A stretch of DNA of 64,000 bases from JBCBKU01 sp038521345. GTDB taxonomy: Bacteria; Pseudomonadota; Alphaproteobacteria; Rhodobacterales; Rhodobacteraceae. Each line of letters begins with the position of its first letter. The first letter of the stretch is position 1. Positions 48,814-57,956 of this stretch are shown piece after piece. The stretch covers positions 20,842-84,841 of the forward strand of contig JBCBKU010000014.1 of the NCBI GenBank assembly GCA_038521345.1. The letters run 5' to 3'. The notes under the pieces were generated by a model, which had not been told where the DNA came from, ran no database searches, and worked only from the letters and a program-made list of their open reading frames with translations. The position numbers and the translations under genes were made by a program.

Positions 48814-50681
48814 CCGGCTTTGTCCGCCGGCTCGTCGTCAGCCTTCGCCAACGCCAGTTCAAGGTCCTTGTCCAGTTCCTTGGAGCGCGCCACGTAGGCG
48901 GCATTCTCTTCGATCGGAATGTCCGGATCCCATAGTTCGGCAAGCTCGCGAAGCGCTTCGCGGTCTTGCCGGAAAAACTGGTGTTCAAGCTCTGACGCTT
49001 CGAAGTCTGCGAGGCCCATGGTCTCGAGGACATAGCGGCCGGCCCTGAGCGAACTGTCAAACATCTCGCGGACCACCTTGTCGGCCCCGGCCTTGTGCAG
49101 GCGAAACGCGTGAATGCGGTCATAGGCGCGGGCTATGATCTGAATGTCCGGGCGTTCGCGGCGGGCGTAGGTGACAAGCTGAACCGCCGCATCCCGGTTG
49201 TCCAACGCGACCACAAGAACGCGGGCGGTATCAAAACCTGCGCCATGCAGAATCTCGGGTCGTGTCGGATCTCCGAAGAACCCCTTCACGCCAAAGCTAC
49301 GCAGCAGCCGGATGGTCTTCAGATCGCTGTCGAGCACCGTGGCCGGAAACCCGCTCATCCGTACGAGCCGTTGAACGACCTGCCCGAACCGTCCGACGCC
49401 GGCGATGATGACCGGCGACGTCTCGTCAATTTCGTCGTGCTCGATTGAATCCTCTGGATCGCCAAGGCGCTTGGCGATCTGCTCCCACGCGATAAAGAAA
49501 AGAGGCGTGAACAGCATCGAGAAGGCCACGACCAGCAAGGCGAGCTGGCCCATACCCGGCGACAGCGCGTTCTGCTGAAGCGCAAAAGCGATCAGGACGA
49601 ACCCAAACTCGCCTGCCTGCGCCAGGCCGAGCGTGAAGAGGTATCTGTCACGGTGCTTGAGACCCGATGCCATTGCCAAGGCAAGAAGAATGACACCCTT
49701 GATCGCCATCAGCGCAACCGTCAGTCCGAGGATCGTCACCGGCTGGCGGAGAAAGGTGCCAAAGTCGATCCCGGCCCCGACGGTGATGAAGAACAGGCCG
49801 AGAAGCAGTCCCTTGAACGGCTCAAGGTTTGATTGCATCTCGTGGCGAAACTCGGAATTGGCGAGCACCACACCGGCAAGGAACGTGCCAAGCGCCGGCG
49901 AAAGCCCGACCATGTTCATCAACACGGCAATGCCGACAACGATGAGCAGGGCGAAGGCCGTGTACAGCTCGCGCAGCCGTGCCATGTGCACGAAACGAAA
50001 GGCGGGGCGCATCGCGAACACGCCAAGGAAAACCACCAGCCCGATGGCCGCGATCGTGACAAGGGACGCGCCCCATCCGGGGAGCCCCTCCACCAGCGAC
50101 ATTGTGTGATGCGCCTCGTCCTCGACGGCCCGCTGGATCGAGCCGTCGGGTGCAATATTGGCCAAGGTGGTCGTTCCGAGCAGCGGAAGCAGGGCGAGCA
50201 TCGGAATGACGGCGATGTCCTGCGTGAGGAGAACCGAGAACGAGGCCCGTCCGCCGGGTGTTGCCATGAGGTTCTTTTCGCTGAGCGTTTGCAGGACAAT
50301 AGCCGTCGAAGAGAGTGCGAAGACCATACCAAGCGTGATGGCGACCCAGAGGGTCTGGCCGAACAGATAGGCGAGCCCAGCGATCACGGCCCATGTCAGC
50401 ATGACTTGAGCGCCACCTAGACCCAGAAGACGGTGGCGCATGTCCCAGACAGCGCGCGGATCAAGCTCGAGCCCGATGAGGAACAACATCATCACCACGC
50501 CAAATTCTGCAAAGTGTTGAAGGTCGTGGGTTTCCGCGCCAACGAGCCCCAAAAGCGGGCCAATCGCTATTCCCGCCAGCAGGTATCCAAGCACCGATCC
50601 CAGCCCAAGCCGCGCCGCGATGGGTACGGCAACGACCCCGGCGGCAAGGTAGATGGCGGCCTGGGCGAGGAAATTCTCCAT
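48810..50681 (-). CDS. Kef-type K+/H+ antiporter (CPA2 family)
   Basis: A 623-residue membrane antiporter. About residues 1-390 hold 12-13 transmembrane helices of the Na+/H+ exchanger fold (GLELDPRAVWDMR, LSSTAIVLQTLSE); residues about 410-530 are a cytoplasmic RCK/TrkA-N domain with the dinucleotide motif IIAGVGRFGQVVQRL and a GDPTRPEILHGAGF segment. The C-terminus is acidic. This is the KefB/KefC/YbaL-type layout. No ancillary KefF/KefG gene is adjacent. Confidence 0.93.
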   Translation of the reverse strand: MENFLAQAAIYLAAGVVAVPIAARLGLGSVLGYLLAGIAIGPLLGLVGAETHDLQHFAEFGVVMMLFLIGLELDPRAVWDMRHRLLGLGGAQVMLTWAVIAGLAYLFGQTLWVAITLGMVFALSSTAIVLQTLSEKNLMATPGGRASFSVLLTQDIAVIPMLALLPLLGTTTLANIAPDGSIQRAVEDEAHHTMSLVEGLPGWGASLVTIAAIGLVVFLGVFAMRPAFRFVHMARLRELYTAFALLIVVGIAVLMNMVGLSPALGTFLAGVVLANSEFRHEMQSNLEPFKGLLLGLFFITVGAGIDFGTFLRQPVTILGLTVALMAIKGVILLALAMASGLKHRDRYLFTLGLAQAGEFGFVLIAFALQQNALSPGMGQLALLVVAFSMLFTPLFFIAWEQIAKRLGDPEDSIEHDEIDETSPVIIAGVGRFGQVVQRLVRMSGFPATVLDSDLKTIRLLRSFGVKGFFGDPTRPEILHGAGFDTARVLVVALDNRDAAVQLVTYARRERPDIQIIARAYDRIHAFRLHKAGADKVVREMFDSSLRAGRYVLETMGLADFEASELEHQFFRQDREALRELAELWDPDIPIEENAAYVARSKELDKDLELALAKADDEPADKAG

Positions 50682-50692
50682 TCAGGGCTCCG

Positions 50693-51151
50693 TCAGGTGG
50701 GCAAGGGCGCGTCAGCCTTGGGTTGGTCCATAACGATCTGGCTCTGGACCCGCGCCACGGCCGGATGCGGCAACAAGGTTTGGTGAATCAATGTGTTGAG
50801 CGCGCGGAGATCAGAGCAATAGACCCGCAGCAGGTAATCGGCATCCCCGGTCAGCGTCCAGACGCTGGTTACTTCGGGGCTGGCTTCGAGAACGCGGAGA
50901 AACGTGTTGACCTTATCGGGCGCGTGGGTGGCCATCTGCACCTGTATGAACGCCTGGACACTGAGGCCAAGGCGCTCGGCGTCGAGCCGTGCGCGGTAGG
51001 TCTGAATGTATCCCTCTGACTCAAGTCGCTGGCGCCGACGCCCGGCTTGGCTAGGCGAAAGATGGAGAAGCTGCCCCAACTCTTGCGCAGTGAGATGCGC
51101 GTTGGATTGAAGCGCCGCGAGAAGGCGCAGATCTGTCGGGTCGAGAGGCAT
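50693..51151 (-). CDS. Lrp/AsnC-family regulator
   Basis: A 152-residue Lrp-type regulator: N-terminal HTH (DLRLLAALQSNAHLTAQELGQLLHLSPSQAGRRRQRLE) and C-terminal RAM/AsnC ligand-binding domain (VQMATHAPDKVNTFLRVLEASPEVTSVWTLTGDADYLLRV). The start at 51151 gives MPLDPTDLRLL; longer in-frame starts add unlike residues. It is divergent from hppD and probably controls it, sensing an amino acid such as tyrosine or phenylalanine; this is inferred from position. Confidence 0.92.
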   Translation of the reverse strand: MPLDPTDLRLLAALQSNAHLTAQELGQLLHLSPSQAGRRRQRLESEGYIQTYRARLDAERLGLSVQAFIQVQMATHAPDKVNTFLRVLEASPEVTSVWTLTGDADYLLRVYCSDLRALNTLIHQTLLPHPAVARVQSQIVMDQPKADAPLPT

Positions 51152-51319
51152 GCGAGTTTTCCGCGTTATAGTCGGATCTTGCGCGGGATCTGCACAAATC
51201 TCAAGGTTGATCTGGCAAAGTTTGCGCAGAACGCGCTTCAATTTCGGGGTACACGTTGACCGACACTCGGGGGCGCGCCTTGCGTTCCCTGTACATTACC
51301 CACGCGAAAGGAGGAGCCC

Positions 51320-52423
51320 ATGGGACCGTTCCCGCACGACGCCCCGAAGGCTAAGATTACCGACGCGAACCCGGCCGGCACTGACGGCTTCGAGTTTGTC
51401 GAATTCGCGCATCCAGAGCCGGACGAACTGCGCGCGCTCTTCACTCGCATGGGCTATACGCATGTCGCCACGCACAGGACCAAGGCCATCGAAATCTGGC
51501 AGCAGGGCGACATCACTTACGTAATCAACGATGAACCCGGCAGCCATGGCCGGACCTTTGTTGAAGAACACGGGCCCTGCGCCCCGGCAATGGCTTGGCG
51601 CGTCGTCGATGCCGACCATGCCTATCGCCATGCTGTCGCCAAGGGCGCCGAACCTTATGAAGGGCCGGGCAAGACCATAGACGTGCCCGCCATCGTCGGG
51701 ATCGGCGGCAGCCTGATCTACTTCATCGACCAGTACTATGAGACCTCACCCTACAATGCCGAATTCGACTGGGTCGGCACAGCGCATCCCGAGGGCGTGG
51801 GCTTCTACTACCTCGACCACCTGACCCACAACGTCTTCAAGGGGAACATGGATGTCTGGTTCCGTTTCTACGGGGACTTGTTCAACTTCAAGGAAATCCG
51901 GTTCTTCGACATCGAGGGGAAGTTCACGGGGCTTTTTTCGCGGGCTCTGACCTCGCCATGTGGACGGATCCGGATTCCGATCAACGAGGATCGGGGCGAG
52001 ACGGGACAGATCGTCAATTACCTGAAGAAGTACAACGGCGAAGGCATTCAGCACATCGCCGTCGGCGCGCATGATATCTACGACAGCGTGGATGAGATCT
52101 CCAAGCGCGGGATTCAGTTCATGCCTGGTCCGCCAGAAACCTACTACGCGCTGTCAAAGGATCGCGTGGCCGGACACGATGAACCGCTCGACCGGATGAA
52201 AGAGCACGGGATCCTGATCGACGGAGAAGGGGTCGTCGATGGGGGCGAGACCAAGATCCTTCTTCAGATCTTCTCGAAGACAGTCATCGGTCCGATCTTC
52301 TTCGAGTTCATCCAGCGCAAGGGCGATGACGGCTTCGGAGAGGGGAACTTCAAGGCGCTCTTTGAGTCGATCGAGGCCGAAGAGATGGCCAAGGGAGAAT
52401 ATGGAGATGTCGCTGCCGAATAG
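51320..52423 (+). CDS. hppD: 4-hydroxyphenylpyruvate dioxygenase
   Basis: Converts 4-hydroxyphenylpyruvate to homogentisate in tyrosine breakdown. The 367-residue enzyme has two VOC-type halves. The Fe(II) ligands are seen as His in LDHLTHN, His in GIQHIAVGAHD, and Glu in the C-terminal IFFEFIQRKGDDGFGEGNF. AAAGGAGGA upstream of the ATG is a strong ribosome-binding site. The divergent Lrp gene is its likely regulator. The remaining homogentisate genes are not in the window. Confidence 0.96.
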   Translation: MGPFPHDAPKAKITDANPAGTDGFEFVEFAHPEPDELRALFTRMGYTHVATHRTKAIEIWQQGDITYVINDEPGSHGRTFVEEHGPCAPAMAWRVVDADHAYRHAVAKGAEPYEGPGKTIDVPAIVGIGGSLIYFIDQYYETSPYNAEFDWVGTAHPEGVGFYYLDHLTHNVFKGNMDVWFRFYGDLFNFKEIRFFDIEGKFTGLFSRALTSPCGRIRIPINEDRGETGQIVNYLKKYNGEGIQHIAVGAHDIYDSVDEISKRGIQFMPGPPETYYALSKDRVAGHDEPLDRMKEHGILIDGEGVVDGGETKILLQIFSKTVIGPIFFEFIQRKGDDGFGEGNFKALFESIEAEEMAKGEYGDVAAE

Positions 52424-52439
52424 GGCGCAGATTCAAGGG

Positions 52440-52463
52440 GGGGCGGTCCGGGCAACCCGCCCC
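52440..52463. terminator. GC hairpin between convergent genes
   Basis: GGGGCGG (52440-52446) pairs with CCGCCCC (52457-52463), 10-nt loop. It lies between the ends of hppD and the minus-strand 847-residue gene. No U-run on either strand, so it is at best a weak bidirectional terminator. Confidence 0.4.
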
Positions 52464-52473
52464 GCGGCTGACC

Positions 52474-55017
52474 CTAGCCGCCATCAGGGACCTCAAGAAC
52501 GATGGACCGGCCGCCTTTAACGTAGCGAAGGTCGCTTTCGCCAATGGCAGCAACCTGGCCTCCATCAACGTTGTCTCCGACCTGAACTTTAACGTACCGA
52601 CCGGAGGGAAGCCGCAATAGCGCGCGACGGTCATTCGGTTGCCCATATGTGCCTATCAGGTTCAGCCGCCTGAGATTGATCGCATCCTCGATCGTGGCCT
52701 GACGCGCGACCGAGGCAACGGTAGGGATTTGCGGCTGCGGCGTCTGCGGCGCTGCCACCACGGGGGTCGGCGCGGTCTGGCCGGTTTCCGGCGCCGGGGT
52801 TGGCGTTGCAGGAGCGCGGGCCGCAACCGCCGCGGCTACGATTGTCTCAAAACCGTCGGGCCGGGTGAGGGGCGCGCGGCTGACTTCGATGGCAAGTTCA
52901 GTCGGCTCGGCTCCCGCGGCGCGGGCGGCGAGGATCTGTTCGGAATCAGGCCGACGCGTGGGACGGATGGTTGCCAGTTCCTCCAGCGTGCGGCCGCCCA
53001 AGAGTGAACGCTCGCGGAGTTCAAGCAAGTTCTCGGGCCGCGTCCGTGGCCGCGCAGGTGGCAGGGCGGCCAGAGCCTCGGCCACGGCTGCGGCGGTATC
53101 GGGCTGGACCGCAGCGCCTGCGGGACGCGTGGGCGGGACAAGCGGAGGTTCGCCTTGGCGGACGATCACACCGTCCGGGGTCAGTGCACCGTCCGGAGTG
53201 GCACGAACAAAGCCGCGCTCGTCCACATCGAACACGTCATCCGGGCCGGGTGGAGGCGCCGGCGCCGCAATCGTTGCCCCCGGAAGAACCGGCGCTGCTA
53301 GGGACACCGCGTCCGATGCTTCGACCCCGGGATCAATAGAGGCAAGATAGAGTGTATCGAGCGTGTCGGTCGACGGAAGCGCAGGCTGGCGCGGAGCAAG
53401 TTCCCAGATGCCGGTGACGGCGTAGCGGGTGAGCGCCTGATCCTCCGTCAGGGCGCCTTCGGGCAACGCAGCCAGCGTGTCGGCATCTTCGGCCGGTTCG
53501 GGTGCTGCATCGTCGAATTCGGCAAGCGCCTCGGGGATTGGCGCGGTCAATCCGGGCAGTGCAGGCGCAGCGCCGGTCGGTGCTTCGGTGGATCTAGGAG
53601 CAACCGGAACCGGCAAAGCTGCCGCGGGGGCCGCCCGGTCCGGTGCATTTGTATCCGGTGTCTCGGGCTGAACGAGAGGCGGTACTTCCGGTGCCGGGAT
53701 GACGACGGCCTGTTCCACTGGCTCGGGTGTGGCCAATGCGGGTGCGCTCGGGGCAGGGATGACCGGGTCGGGGTCTGCCCGAACGACCTCGTTAACGCTT
53801 CGGGGCGGATCTGCTTCAAGCCGCGCCTCTGGCGCAGGCGAAGGGACCGTTGCGACCTCGGGTGTGTCCGGTCGACCCTGAAGTGCGACATAACCGATCC
53901 AGACGATTCCGGCGGAGAAGAGAAACGCCAGGGCGGCGACCATAAGAGCGCCGGTTCGGCGGGGACCCTCGGCCGATGCGGGCAGGATGGCAGGCACGGT
54001 CTCGCCGGCAGGGCTGGAAACCCGGGCGAGCGCTGCCGCCAGAGCACGCGCTTCGGTCGCTTCTTCCGGGCGCAGCGTTCCCGGACGCCGGGTCGCGCGG
54101 GGTGCTTTGGGCCGTGAGGCGACCACGGGCGCCCGGCCTGGTGCGGGCGCCGTGGGGGGCGCGGGCCTCGGAGGTGTGGGAACCGGCGGCGCGGGCCGCG
54201 GTACGGCCGGCGCGGCAGTGACCGGCACGTCAGGCACCATGTGACGAGAGCCTGCGCGACGCGAGGCAAATGCGATCTCGGGCTCGTGGTCTTCTCCCGC
54301 TTCGTCTTCTGCGGTGTCGTCTTTGTCGGTCTCCGCGGCGTCCTGCGGCGTCGGATCGGCGGTCTCGGGAAAAACGTCGCCGGTTTCAGGCGCCTCGATT
54401 TCCGGTTCGGTCGCCTCGGGTTCTTCTTGCTCCGGCTCAACCAAGGACGGTTCAACCTTCGCCGCGTCGACGATTCCCGGTTCCGTTGGTTCTGACTCTG
54501 GCTCCGTGACCTCAGAACCGGCGGCCAATGCGAGCGCGGCGGCATGGGTCGGCCCAAACTCCGGGATCTCAGGGAAATCGCCGGGGTCGGGGCGTGCCGT
54601 GAACGCCACCGGGTTGAAGCCGTGGGCGGTTGCAAAGTCCTCGGCCTCGTCCAGTGTCTTCTGTTCCAGGACCGCCGCGCGGATCTTGCCTTCGCTGCGG
54701 CGCCAGTCGAAGACCAGTTCGTCGATCGGGACCGGTGTGCGGCCATCCAATGCCGCGCGAATGTCCTCGTCCCCAAGGCGTGCGCGTGATCCCGTTACAT
54801 CCACAGTGGTGTAGAGGATCTGGCTCCCGGGGATGATCAGTTCGGTGCAAAACGGTGTCTCGGACACCGCTTCGGCCTGCTCACGCAGGGTAGCAAGACG
54901 CTCCGCGAAATCGGCGTCATCAAGGGCCACCTGACCCAGCTCATGCCAACCGTAGGCGGTCCGCTGCAAAAGGCGGATGCCGTCATGACCGAGGTCTAGG
55001 GCGAACGGTGCGATCAT
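52474..55017 (-). CDS. Fused GspL/PilM-like and GspC/PilP-like protein, unknown role
   Basis: An 847-residue protein I read as a single-chain membrane-spanning assembly component. Residues 1-170 look like the actin-like cytoplasmic domain of GspL/PilM (FALDLGHDGIRLLQR, LIIPGSQILYTTV, ALDGRTPVPIDELVFDW). Residues about 170-350 are an acidic then Pro-rich linker; 356-379 is one transmembrane helix (LMVAALAFLFSAGIVWIGYV). A long Pro/Ala-rich periplasmic linker leads to a C-terminal domain (about 765-847) resembling the PilP/GspC HR fold (LRLPSGRYVKVQVGDNVDGGQVAAI). No partner secretion genes are seen nearby. Confidence 0.75.
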   Translation of the reverse strand: MIAPFALDLGHDGIRLLQRTAYGWHELGQVALDDADFAERLATLREQAEAVSETPFCTELIIPGSQILYTTVDVTGSRARLGDEDIRAALDGRTPVPIDELVFDWRRSEGKIRAAVLEQKTLDEAEDFATAHGFNPVAFTARPDPGDFPEIPEFGPTHAAALALAAGSEVTEPESEPTEPGIVDAAKVEPSLVEPEQEEPEATEPEIEAPETGDVFPETADPTPQDAAETDKDDTAEDEAGEDHEPEIAFASRRAGSRHMVPDVPVTAAPAVPRPAPPVPTPPRPAPPTAPAPGRAPVVASRPKAPRATRRPGTLRPEEATEARALAAALARVSSPAGETVPAILPASAEGPRRTGALMVAALAFLFSAGIVWIGYVALQGRPDTPEVATVPSPAPEARLEADPPRSVNEVVRADPDPVIPAPSAPALATPEPVEQAVVIPAPEVPPLVQPETPDTNAPDRAAPAAALPVPVAPRSTEAPTGAAPALPGLTAPIPEALAEFDDAAPEPAEDADTLAALPEGALTEDQALTRYAVTGIWELAPRQPALPSTDTLDTLYLASIDPGVEASDAVSLAAPVLPGATIAAPAPPPGPDDVFDVDERGFVRATPDGALTPDGVIVRQGEPPLVPPTRPAGAAVQPDTAAAVAEALAALPPARPRTRPENLLELRERSLLGGRTLEELATIRPTRRPDSEQILAARAAGAEPTELAIEVSRAPLTRPDGFETIVAAAVAARAPATPTPAPETGQTAPTPVVAAPQTPQPQIPTVASVARQATIEDAINLRRLNLIGTYGQPNDRRALLRLPSGRYVKVQVGDNVDGGQVAAIGESDLRYVKGGRSIVLEVPDGG

Positions 55018-55183
55018 GGCATACGCGACAACAGAACAGGCATGAGGTCTTTGCCCCTTTTCGTTAATATACCGCGTCTTTGTCCCAAGGGAAAGCAGAT
55101 GACCCGCGTCAAAGCTTTATAAACCACCGAAGGACAAAAATGAAAGTCCTCCGGTAAACATCTGGAATGATTGGAATATCCTT

Positions 55184-55876
55184 ATGCGCGCATGGCTTCT
55201 TCTTTTGGTCTTGACCCTCGCTGGGCCGACTTCCGCTCAACATGCCGACGACCGGCTTCTCACGGTCACGGCGACTGGTGTGGTTGAGGCCATGCCGGAC
55301 ATGGCAACGATTCAACTTGGCGTACTGACCGAGGAACGAACGGCTCAGGCGGCGATCAGCACCAATTCGCGTGCCATGAACGGGATCCTCGCCACCCTGA
55401 CCGCGGCCGGGATCGAGGCCCGCGATCTGCAAACGTCCAACTTCAGCGTGTCGCCACGATGGGGGCGGTATTCGCAGCAGGGCGACCGCGCCGAGATAAC
55501 AGGATATCAGGTCTCTAACCAGCTGACCGTTCGGGTTCGAGAACTCGAGAAGCTGGGCGAGATACTGGACGTGGTGGCGCAGGCCGGAGGCAACCTGTTT
55601 CAGGGGCTTCGCTTCGGGGTCGAAGATGATGCCAGCCTCCGTGATACCGCTCGTGAACGCGCGGTGGCCGAAGCCCGCCGGAAAGCCGAGCTGCTGGCCG
55701 AAGCCGCGGATGTAAGCCTTGGAGCCCTCGTTTCCTTAAGCGAAGCAACCGGCGCGTCGCCACGACCCATGGCGCAAATGGACTTCGCGCGAGCCGAGAG
55801 CGCCGCGGTGCCCGTGGCTGCAGGTGAGGTGGGGATTACGGCGCAAGTGTCGCTGGTCTACCGGATCGAGGACTGA
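55184..55876 (+). CDS. SIMPL-domain (DUF541) periplasmic protein
   Basis: A 230-residue secreted protein with signal peptide MRAWLLLLVLTLAGPTSAQ. The SIMPL domain starts LLTVTATGVVEAMPDMATIQLGV and continues through GYQVSNQLTVRVRELEKLGEILD to VAEARRKAELLAEAADVSLG. SIMPL proteins form periplasmic oligomers with unclear function (stress, secretion, adhesion). The spacer upstream has a 9-bp hairpin with one mismatch (55126-55155) and is shared with the divergent 847-residue gene. Confidence 0.9.
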   Translation: MRAWLLLLVLTLAGPTSAQHADDRLLTVTATGVVEAMPDMATIQLGVLTEERTAQAAISTNSRAMNGILATLTAAGIEARDLQTSNFSVSPRWGRYSQQGDRAEITGYQVSNQLTVRVRELEKLGEILDVVAQAGGNLFQGLRFGVEDDASLRDTARERAVAEARRKAELLAEAADVSLGALVSLSEATGASPRPMAQMDFARAESAAVPVAAGEVGITAQVSLVYRIED

Positions 55877-55962
55877 GGTCGCCGCAAAAACGTCGGGCCT
55901 GCTCCTGCATACTGCCTGAATTGCCGATCAGTTTCGGGGCAAGTCAGAACGGAGCGGTCGCT

Positions 55963-57090
55963 ATGGATCTGAAACTCTTGGCCGGCGCCGGGGCGGCGCT
56001 GGCAGCCGCAATCTGGTTTGTCGGTACCCTTCAGGAAGAGCAGGTTGTCGCGTCCGTCGAGGGCGCACAAGCGGTGGCAACGCCGCCCTCGGGTCTGGAC
56101 AGGCTGATGTCTGCGGCGAACCGTGCGGTTCTTGGGGCCGGTGGCGGCGGCGGGATGGGACAATCCCAGGACGGCTCCCGGGCGATCTTGGACGGTCGGG
56201 TCAACGGCCCCGCGCACCGGATCTTGGCGGGATATCGGTCCGGCGCGTCGGGCGATCTGCCGTCGCGTGTTGAAGAACTGGAAGTGCCGGATACCTGTGA
56301 CGTGCGCAGACCGGGAGCAGGGGATCGTGTGCATAGCGTCGTCGCGTCGCGGGCCGACGCATCAGTGCCACTTGTTCCTTTAGGCTCGGATGACCTCGAC
56401 TACGATTTGCGTCTTGTCCTGCGAAAGGCCAAGGCCGGCCGGCCGTACGAGGTGTCGAACCCTCCGGCGAACCGTGCGTTCCGACTGCAGGATGTGGCAG
56501 TCACTGACACGGACGGGTCCGTGTTTCTGGTGCTTCAATCTGATCAACCCAATCTCATTTGGTCGTTGCACATCGCCGAACGTGCCCGCTTGGCGGGCAT
56601 CGCCCTCGTCGGCGGGCGTCACATAGGCCTTGTGCATCTTCCCGACGAAGTACCGGTATCAGTCTGGACCGATGCGCGACTGGCACGGTGTGGAGTGGCG
56701 GTATCGTTTCCCCCACCGGCCGACCACGTGATCCGTAGATCCGTTCAAATGGAAAATCGCGAAGCCGAGGTCAGCCTTGTCGCTTGGCAGGCGCGCGATC
56801 GGGCATGGGCAGAGTGGGTGGACCAGAGTTTTGGCGTGTCCGCTGTGCGCGGCCCTTTGGAAGACAGCGTGGCCAGTCTTCATCTGGTGGGCCCGGAACC
56901 CGTGAGGGCGCTTCCTTTCGTTCCGCTCGCCGGTGCGGTTCTGCGGCTGACCCCAGCGCAGCATCTCTTGGCGGGGGATGACTGGCGCGCGGCTTATCAA
57001 ACGCTTGTTTTGACAGAGGCCGCGCGGATCGCAGGCACTGACCTGGGTGCGTTGGCTCCGCAAACCCTGACCGGGGCGGCGTCGGAATGA
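55963..57090 (+). CDS. Inner-membrane-anchored protein, unknown function
   Basis: A 375-residue protein with a single N-terminal hydrophobic segment (LLAGAGAALAAAIWFVGTLQ), a Gly-rich stretch (LGAGGGGGMGQ, about residue 70) and a β-rich periplasmic domain. The start at 55963 follows GGAGC. I do not recognise the family. It overlaps the next gene by 4 bp (ATGA), so the two products probably work as a pair. Confidence 0.75.
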   Translation: MDLKLLAGAGAALAAAIWFVGTLQEEQVVASVEGAQAVATPPSGLDRLMSAANRAVLGAGGGGGMGQSQDGSRAILDGRVNGPAHRILAGYRSGASGDLPSRVEELEVPDTCDVRRPGAGDRVHSVVASRADASVPLVPLGSDDLDYDLRLVLRKAKAGRPYEVSNPPANRAFRLQDVAVTDTDGSVFLVLQSDQPNLIWSLHIAERARLAGIALVGGRHIGLVHLPDEVPVSVWTDARLARCGVAVSFPPPADHVIRRSVQMENREAEVSLVAWQARDRAWAEWVDQSFGVSAVRGPLEDSVASLHLVGPEPVRALPFVPLAGAVLRLTPAQHLLAGDDWRAAYQTLVLTEAARIAGTDLGALAPQTLTGAASE

Positions 57091-57935
57091 AGGGGCCCAA
57101 CACGTTTTTTCTGGTCATCGCGATCGCAATCATGGTCGGAGTATGGGTTTTCCAGCGGCAGCTGACGAACCAGGTTGCCAGCGTTCTTGACGACCAAATG
57201 GTTCAGGTCGAGACGATCGATACTGCCGAGCTCGCGGCAGAGGCCGTTAGCATTGAAACCGCCGGCGCGGGCCAACTGACCCTCGTGAAAGAGGCGGGCC
57301 AACAGACGCCAAGCGCGGACGTTCTCGCTCTTTTGAATGCCGGTCTCTTCAGCAGAGAGCGCCGATTGCGGATCGACGAGGTGGTGCGGCCCGCCGACTG
57401 GCTTGCGGCGGACGAGACGCTGCCGACCAGCGACGACCTCCTTGAACTCTGGGTACAGGTACGGGCAAGGCGCCTGTCGGATGCCCATTGCGCGCGGATT
57501 GTCGCGGGAATGGTTACGACCTGCCGGCCCGTGTCGGAGACCGTGAAGCACGTGCGGGGCACTGAGTCCGAGTCAGAGTACTTCCTTGTGACAAGTGTGC
57601 TTGATTTCACCCACGCCATCCCTTTGGGAACGCTACCGCCGACGGATACGGTGCAACTTGGCGAGCGGCGCATCAGGCGAGATGCTCCGGTTACGGTGTC
57701 CGGCGATGCGGTGGTTCCGGGGATTGGCGCGGAAGGTCTTCCCGATCTCTTCGAGCTTGTCGACGAGGCGTGCACTGCAGTGGTCGGTGCACATGGCAAT
57801 TGCGGGCCGCTTTATCTCGACCTTCATATGGACGTCGGGCCGGACCGCTCGGGCGAGTTGACCGCGCGGATTCGGCCCAAGGTACAGGTCGGATGGCTGG
57901 AACCTCCGACAGATGTGGTCGGCGCGGGGGACTAA
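57087..57935 (+). CDS. Inner-membrane-anchored protein, unknown function (partner of the preceding gene)
   Basis: A 282-residue protein with one N-terminal membrane segment (FFLVIAIAIMVGVWVFQ) and a periplasmic domain with a few Cys (DAHCARI, TTCRPV, EACTAV, HGNCGPL) that could form disulfides. The ATGA overlap couples it to the gene before. Family unknown. A 9-bp hairpin straddles its stop codon (TAA in the loop), which probably ends the transcript. Confidence 0.75.
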   Translation: MKGPNTFFLVIAIAIMVGVWVFQRQLTNQVASVLDDQMVQVETIDTAELAAEAVSIETAGAGQLTLVKEAGQQTPSADVLALLNAGLFSRERRLRIDEVVRPADWLAADETLPTSDDLLELWVQVRARRLSDAHCARIVAGMVTTCRPVSETVKHVRGTESESEYFLVTSVLDFTHAIPLGTLPPTDTVQLGERRIRRDAPVTVSGDAVVPGIGAEGLPDLFELVDEACTAVVGAHGNCGPLYLDLHMDVGPDRSGELTARIRPKVQVGWLEPPTDVVGAGD

Positions 57936-57945
57936 GCCCCGCGCC
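57921..57945 (+). terminator. GC-rich hairpin straddling a stop codon
   Basis: GGCGCGGGG (57921-57929) pairs perfectly with CCCCGCGCC (57937-57945); the 7-nt loop (57930-57936) contains the TAA stop. It is followed by TTCC rather than a U-run. It lies between convergent genes and probably acts as a terminator or 3' stabiliser. Confidence 0.55.
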
Positions 57946-57956
57946 TTCCAAAGAGG

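Noticed and set aside
55140..55157. Five-codon mini-ORF (MKVLR) before the SIMPL gene
   Set aside because: It lies inside a hairpin, and five codons with a weak AGGA are expected by chance.
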